Shown: positions 61,508-64,000 of the stretch, in pieces
Layout of the letters: every line of letters starts with the position of its first letter
How positions within the stretch are numbered: position 1 is the stretch's first letter
NCBI GenBank assembly: GCA_030698625.1
Contig: JAUYMS010000035.1
Span: 185,893-249,892, forward strand
DNA: 64,000 nt
Origin: Candidatus Omnitrophota bacterium
GTDB lineage: Bacteria > Omnitrophota > Omnitrophia > Omnitrophales > Aquincolibacteriaceae
Direction of reading: 5' to 3'
Notes under the pieces: model-generated
Databases searched by the model: none
Seen by the model: only the letters and a program-made list of their open reading frames with translations
Told to the model about the DNA's origin: nothing
Position numbers and translations under genes: made by a program

Positions 61508-61702
61508 CTATTCACTGCCCAGCGGCCCTACGTCAAGCAGTCGGGTTGCGATCTGGCGGCGACTTAACCGAATCGGTGCATCGGCTCCCTCAAGATCATG
61601 CGCTTGCCCTTCACTCAAATAAAACCCGGTAGGGTTGCCCAACGCATCGCAGAGGGCATGGATCTTGGTACTCAAGCCTCCGCGTGAGCTCCCGATACAT
61701 TC
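61508..61702 (-). pseudogene. IS5-family transposase orfB fragment
   Basis: Sixty-four codons continue the transposase in the frame displaced from orfA. The segment GSSRGGLSTKIHALCDALGN is the typical start of the IS427-type second ORF, but the frame ends soon after EGADAP, before the second catalytic Asp and the Glu of the DDE triad. An A8 run at the orfA/orfB overlap is a likely frameshift site. The fragment cannot give an active enzyme. Confidence 0.75.
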
Positions 61703-62049
61703 GTTTTTTTTATACTCCCTTTTGCTCCTGCTGAATGCTGATGAGCTTTGACAATCGTTGAATCGATCATTGCGTACTTATTGTCTGCATCTTGGCAAAG
61801 GTGTTCGAAGATTCTTTGCCACACGCCTCTTTGCGCCCACCGACTATGCCGGCGATGAATATTCTTCCAATCTCCAAAGCGTTCCGGTAAATCCCTCCAC
61901 GGAACCCCGGCCCGATATCGCCAAATGACGGCCTCTACAAATAACCGGTTGTCCTTGGCCGTTACTCCTACCGTCCCGGCTCTCCCGGGCAGTAAGTCCT
62001 TGATTCTTTCCCACTGATCATCGCGCAACCCGTATCGTCTTGTGACCAT
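61672..62049 (-). CDS. IS5-family transposase, orfA
   Basis: A 125-residue first ORF of an IS5-family transposase with the DUF4096-type N-terminus (RYGLRDDQWERIKDLLPG), YRAGVPWRDLPERFGDW and the first catalytic Asp in AMIDSTIVKAHQHS. AAGGAGG precedes ATG 62049. It ends in a stop just after the A8 run, where ribosomes would shift into orfB in an intact element. orfA alone lacks the rest of the DDE domain. Confidence 0.85.
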   Translation of the reverse strand: MVTRRYGLRDDQWERIKDLLPGRAGTVGVTAKDNRLFVEAVIWRYRAGVPWRDLPERFGDWKNIHRRHSRWAQRGVWQRIFEHLCQDADNKYAMIDSTIVKAHQHSAGAKGSIKKTNVSGAHAEA

Positions 62050-62119
62050 CCATGAGCCCCTCCTTGAAACTCATGAATGTCCATCGGCATTTGCTTTACC
62101 CTAATTGACGACACGCCCT

Positions 62120-62446
62120 AGAATTAAATATGCGGCGAACCCTGAAACAGGAGAAATCCCCTTTGATATGAAAGGTGCTTTATTCGGTCATCAACAGGAT
62201 GGCTGCTCTTTTGAAACCATGGCGAGGATTTTCGGGCTTCAAGACAAAGCTCTTGAGGCAATAGGTGAGTTGATTCACGAAATTGATCTAAGGGACAGGC
62301 AACACCATCATCCGGAAACCGAAGGTGTGGCAGCTATTCTCAAGGGTTGGCTTCTTCAAGGTCTTTCGGACAAGGAGCTTGAATCCCATGGAATACAATT
62401 GTTTGAAGGCCTTTTTCAGGCTTTTAAGAGAGCGCGCGGAGTTTGA
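62120..62446 (+). pseudogene. chrB: ChrB-like chromate resistance protein, C-terminal fragment
   Basis: The 108 codons after the IS border match the C-terminal part of ChrB-type proteins: IPFDMKGALFGHQQDGCSFE, FGLQDKALEAIGELIHEIDL and HPETEGVAAILKGW. ChrB is a regulator or accessory protein of chromate efflux. The N-terminal half is gone, replaced by the IS remnant, and no start codon belongs to it. The position directly before a ChrA-like gene supports the call. My identification is from remembered family pattern. Confidence 0.65.
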
Positions 62447-62520
62447 GCGGCGAAACATGCCCGTTACTGTAAGAACATCTTATGAAATTTCCTGGGAGCA
62501 ATACGAATTTGGAAATTACT

Positions 62521-63211
62521 ATGACTAAAAAAGAAGGGGTGGTTCCCGGGCCCGTTTATACCCTCTGGCAAATGGTACTTTATGCGTTGAAGCTTGGTTC
62601 GGTTGGATTTGGCGGACCAGTGGCTTTGGTAGGTTACATGTACCGCGACCTTGTGGAGAACCGAAAGTGAATCTCTGAAGCGGAATATAAAGAAGGACTG
62701 ACCTTGGCCCAGCTTGCCCCGGGACCTCTTGCGGCGCAACTTGCGATTTATCTGGGCTATTGTCATTATGGAATACCGGGTGCAACGCTTGTGGGGATTG
62801 CTTTTGCTTTGCCTTCCTTTTTGATGGTTGTGGCCTTGGGGTGGGCTTATCTTCACTATGGGGGCCTCTCTTGGATGCAGGCAGTCTTCTATGGCGTGGG
62901 CGCCTCGATCATCGGAATCATTGCCCGAAGCGCTCAGAAACTCACCGCAAAGAACCTGGGAAAGAGCGCCTTCCTCTGGCTTATTTTCTTGGGTATGGCC
63001 CTCGTGACTTTCCTCACTGAACATGAAAGCATTCCTCTCATTCTCACCGCAGGTCTTCTTGCGTGGCTGATTCAGGCCGCGAGCGGCCGATGGAAGCCAA
63101 ACGAAAAAGCGATTATCGGCGCGGCCTGTATTCTCTTCGTCCTTGCCGGTGGGGTTGTCCTCGTTCATTCGTTTAAATCGCCTGATGCCGGATCCTTTTT
63201 TTATAGCAGAG
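62521..63211 (+). pseudogene. chrA: ChrA-like chromate transporter, broken
   Basis: A chromate-ion-transporter gene disrupted twice. The first part (LWQMVLYALKLGSVGFGGPV, then GYMYRDLV) ends at an in-frame TGA at 62668-62670 where ChrA proteins usually have Trp. The same frame continues with ISEAEYKEGLTLAQLAPGPL and several membrane helices until about 63195. After that homology is lost, so only the N-terminal repeat of the two-repeat family remains (about 225 of an expected 400 residues). Start could also be ATG 62482. A functional exporter is unlikely. Confidence 0.8.
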
Positions 63212-63559
63212 GCCCGGGCCACCGAAAGGATAATTATATTTGCGTATCCAGCGAAAATATAATTATTATCCGAGCGCTCTCCTTAGGACTGGAAACAATG
63301 ATGCGAAAAATGGAAATAGTTTCCATAGCAGGAACGCGATCAATTGCTAGCAATTTCCAAGGGCGAGAAATTATTTCCCCAGAAATGATAATCAATAAAG
63401 CTAGTTTTAACCCGATCTGTGACACTTCTGCACTCTTTTCTGATTTTTTCAATGTAAGTGCTTGTCCTCCCTAGAAATTGTCCTTTCAATTCCCGAAGTG
63501 GTTGTGGCTACATTTCGGCCGAATTCTGTGTTAGGGATAATGGAAATGATGCCAAAAAG
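63212..63559. other. AT-rich gene-free region with palindromes
   Basis: About 350 bp after the broken chrA. AATTATATTT (63232-63241) and AAATATAATT (63255-63264) form a perfect 10-bp hairpin, and AATTGCTAGCAATT (63342-63355) is a perfect 14-bp palindrome. GGAAATAGTTTCC lies at about 63312-63324. No protein is supported in either strand; short open frames here have biased, unlikely composition. It may hold operators for the regulator downstream or be debris of recombination. Confidence 0.4.
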
Positions 63560-63587
63560 TTGACAAACCGGCAAAATAGTGGATAAT
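63560..63587 (+). promoter_or_regulatory. Promoter of the Rrf2 regulator
   Basis: A perfect TTGACA (63560-63565), a 16-bp spacer and GATAAT (63582-63587) give a good promoter. The leader of about 20 nt carries AGGAG (63601-63605), 7 nt from ATG 63613. Confidence 0.7.
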
Positions 63588-63612
63588 AAAGTCCAATATT
63601 AGGAGCGATGTT

Positions 63613-64000
63613 ATGTTTCACCTTTATTCCAAGGGCTGCGAATACACACTGCGGGCTTTGATTTGTGGTCTTGAAATGACCAACGGGCAGGGATTCCGCG
63701 TCGAAGATGCCTGTCGAGTGGCTGAGGTGCCGGAGTCATTTACGCGCAAAGGATTCCAACGCCTTGCCCATCAAGGCGTTTTAAAAGCCGTCAGAGGCCC
63801 GGGAGGAGGCTACCACCTTCAAGGAAGCGCGTCCGATATTTCTATTCTTGAAATTGTGAGGCTTGTTGACGGCAAAGAAATCTATGAGCATTGTGTCATG
63901 GGCCTTTCGCAATGCGGCGATAAGGCGCCATGCCCGATTCATAAGATCTGGAAAAAGATGAAGAAAGCATTAATGGGCGAACTGAGTCGGACATCCCTTC
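63613..64000 (+). CDS. Rrf2-family Fe-S transcription regulator (partial)
   Basis: The first 129 codons of an Rrf2-family winged-helix regulator, cut by the window end. The N-terminus YSKGCEYTLRALICGLEM, the wing VLKAVRGPGGGYHL and the dimer helix with DISILEIVRLVDG are standard. Three cysteines, C-x6-C-x5-C (HCVMGLSQCGDKAPCPIH), followed by a His, match the cluster-binding loop of IscR/NsrR-type sensors. It should sense Fe-S status, nitric oxide or redox state; targets are unknown. Downstream genes lie outside the window. Confidence 0.88.
   Translation, partial: MFHLYSKGCEYTLRALICGLEMTNGQGFRVEDACRVAEVPESFTRKGFQRLAHQGVLKAVRGPGGGYHLQGSASDISILEIVRLVDGKEIYEHCVMGLSQCGDKAPCPIHKIWKKMKKALMGELSRTSL

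Larger units (their letters stand above)
61508..62117 (-). mobile_element. IS5-family (IS427/IS1031-like) insertion sequence remnant
   Basis: Remains of a two-ORF IS5-family element. The orfA-proximal end is preserved: reading inward from 62117 the terminus is GGGCGTGTCGTCAATTAG, abutting CTAG (62118-62121), the kind of target used by this group. The distal half is missing: no matching terminus is found near 61400-61510, and orfB stops early. It has cut off the front of the chrB gene to its right. It is not expected to transpose on its own. Confidence 0.75.

Noticed and set aside
62668..62670. TGA read as tryptophan or selenocysteine in chrA
   Set aside because: TGA terminates many intact genes here, no SECIS-like context is apparent, and chrA is also truncated at its other end, so decay is simpler.
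63234..63452. Minus-strand open frame of 72 codons
   Set aside because: Ile-rich composition from AT-rich palindromic DNA, no ribosome site and no homology.

Overview
The window looks like a chromosomal segment of a Gram-negative bacterium. Supporting signs are lipoproteins, an MsbA-type exporter, GspA/GspB-like secretion genes and a periplasmic multiheme cytochrome. By eye, base composition is near 50% GC. LeuS, a TIGR04073-like exported protein, a GH35-like glycosidase and a very long pyruvate:ferredoxin oxidoreductase recall uncultivated PVC/Omnitrophota-type lineages. That placement is an inference with low confidence. TTG start codons are common, and several genes appear to be transcribed without a leader.

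Layout. 1-9.8 kb: end of a response regulator, a DUF255 thioredoxin-fold protein, a cyclase-family hydrolase, cobalamin-dependent methionine synthase (minus strand), inositol-1-phosphate synthase, a DUF3592 protein and a FIST sensor protein. 9.8-17.1 kb: leuC-leuD-ubiD, a VanY-like peptidase fused to a cupin, an amino-acid permease and a pterin dehydratase, bracketed by two inverted copies of a 140-bp palindromic repeat. 17.1-34.4 kb: a central-carbon and redox block with a lipoate ligase-like gene, a 1,599-residue pyruvate:ferredoxin oxidoreductase, two tandem paralogous polytopic membrane proteins, the pyruvate dehydrogenase complex (aceE, aceF, lpd) and the proton-translocating transhydrogenase (pntAA, pntAB, pntB). 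34.4-40.1 kb: a tightly packed electron-transfer module made of a double CRP-domain/four-cluster ferredoxin protein, a cytochrome b-like membrane protein, a decaheme cytochrome c with a cysteine-rich N-terminus, and a membrane-anchored FAD/2Fe-2S oxidoreductase. 40.1-52.1 kb: mostly small exported, membrane or hypothetical proteins, plus an O-methyltransferase, a GAF-GAF-GGDEF diguanylate cyclase and a DJ-1 protein. 52.2-60.1 kb: tRNA-Leu(CAA), an ABC exporter, leuS, a GH35-like glycosidase and a GspA/GspB-like pair. 60.1-64 kb: a decayed accessory region with truncated comEC, an RHH protein, an IS5-family remnant, a broken chromate-resistance chrB/chrA pair, AT-rich palindromic DNA, and finally an Fe-S type Rrf2 regulator cut by the window end.

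How the parts may work together. Pyruvate can be oxidised either by the ferredoxin-linked enzyme or by the NAD-linked complex, which needs lipoate. PntAB then exchanges NADH and NADPH using the proton gradient. The adjacent Fe-S/haem/flavin module would connect a reduced nicotinamide pool to periplasmic haems. The most unusual observations are the palindromic repeat, whose arms differ between copies at five positions that are all compensated; the electron-transfer module; the VanY-cupin fusion; and a recurrent set of -10 elements placed 6-10 nt before start codons.
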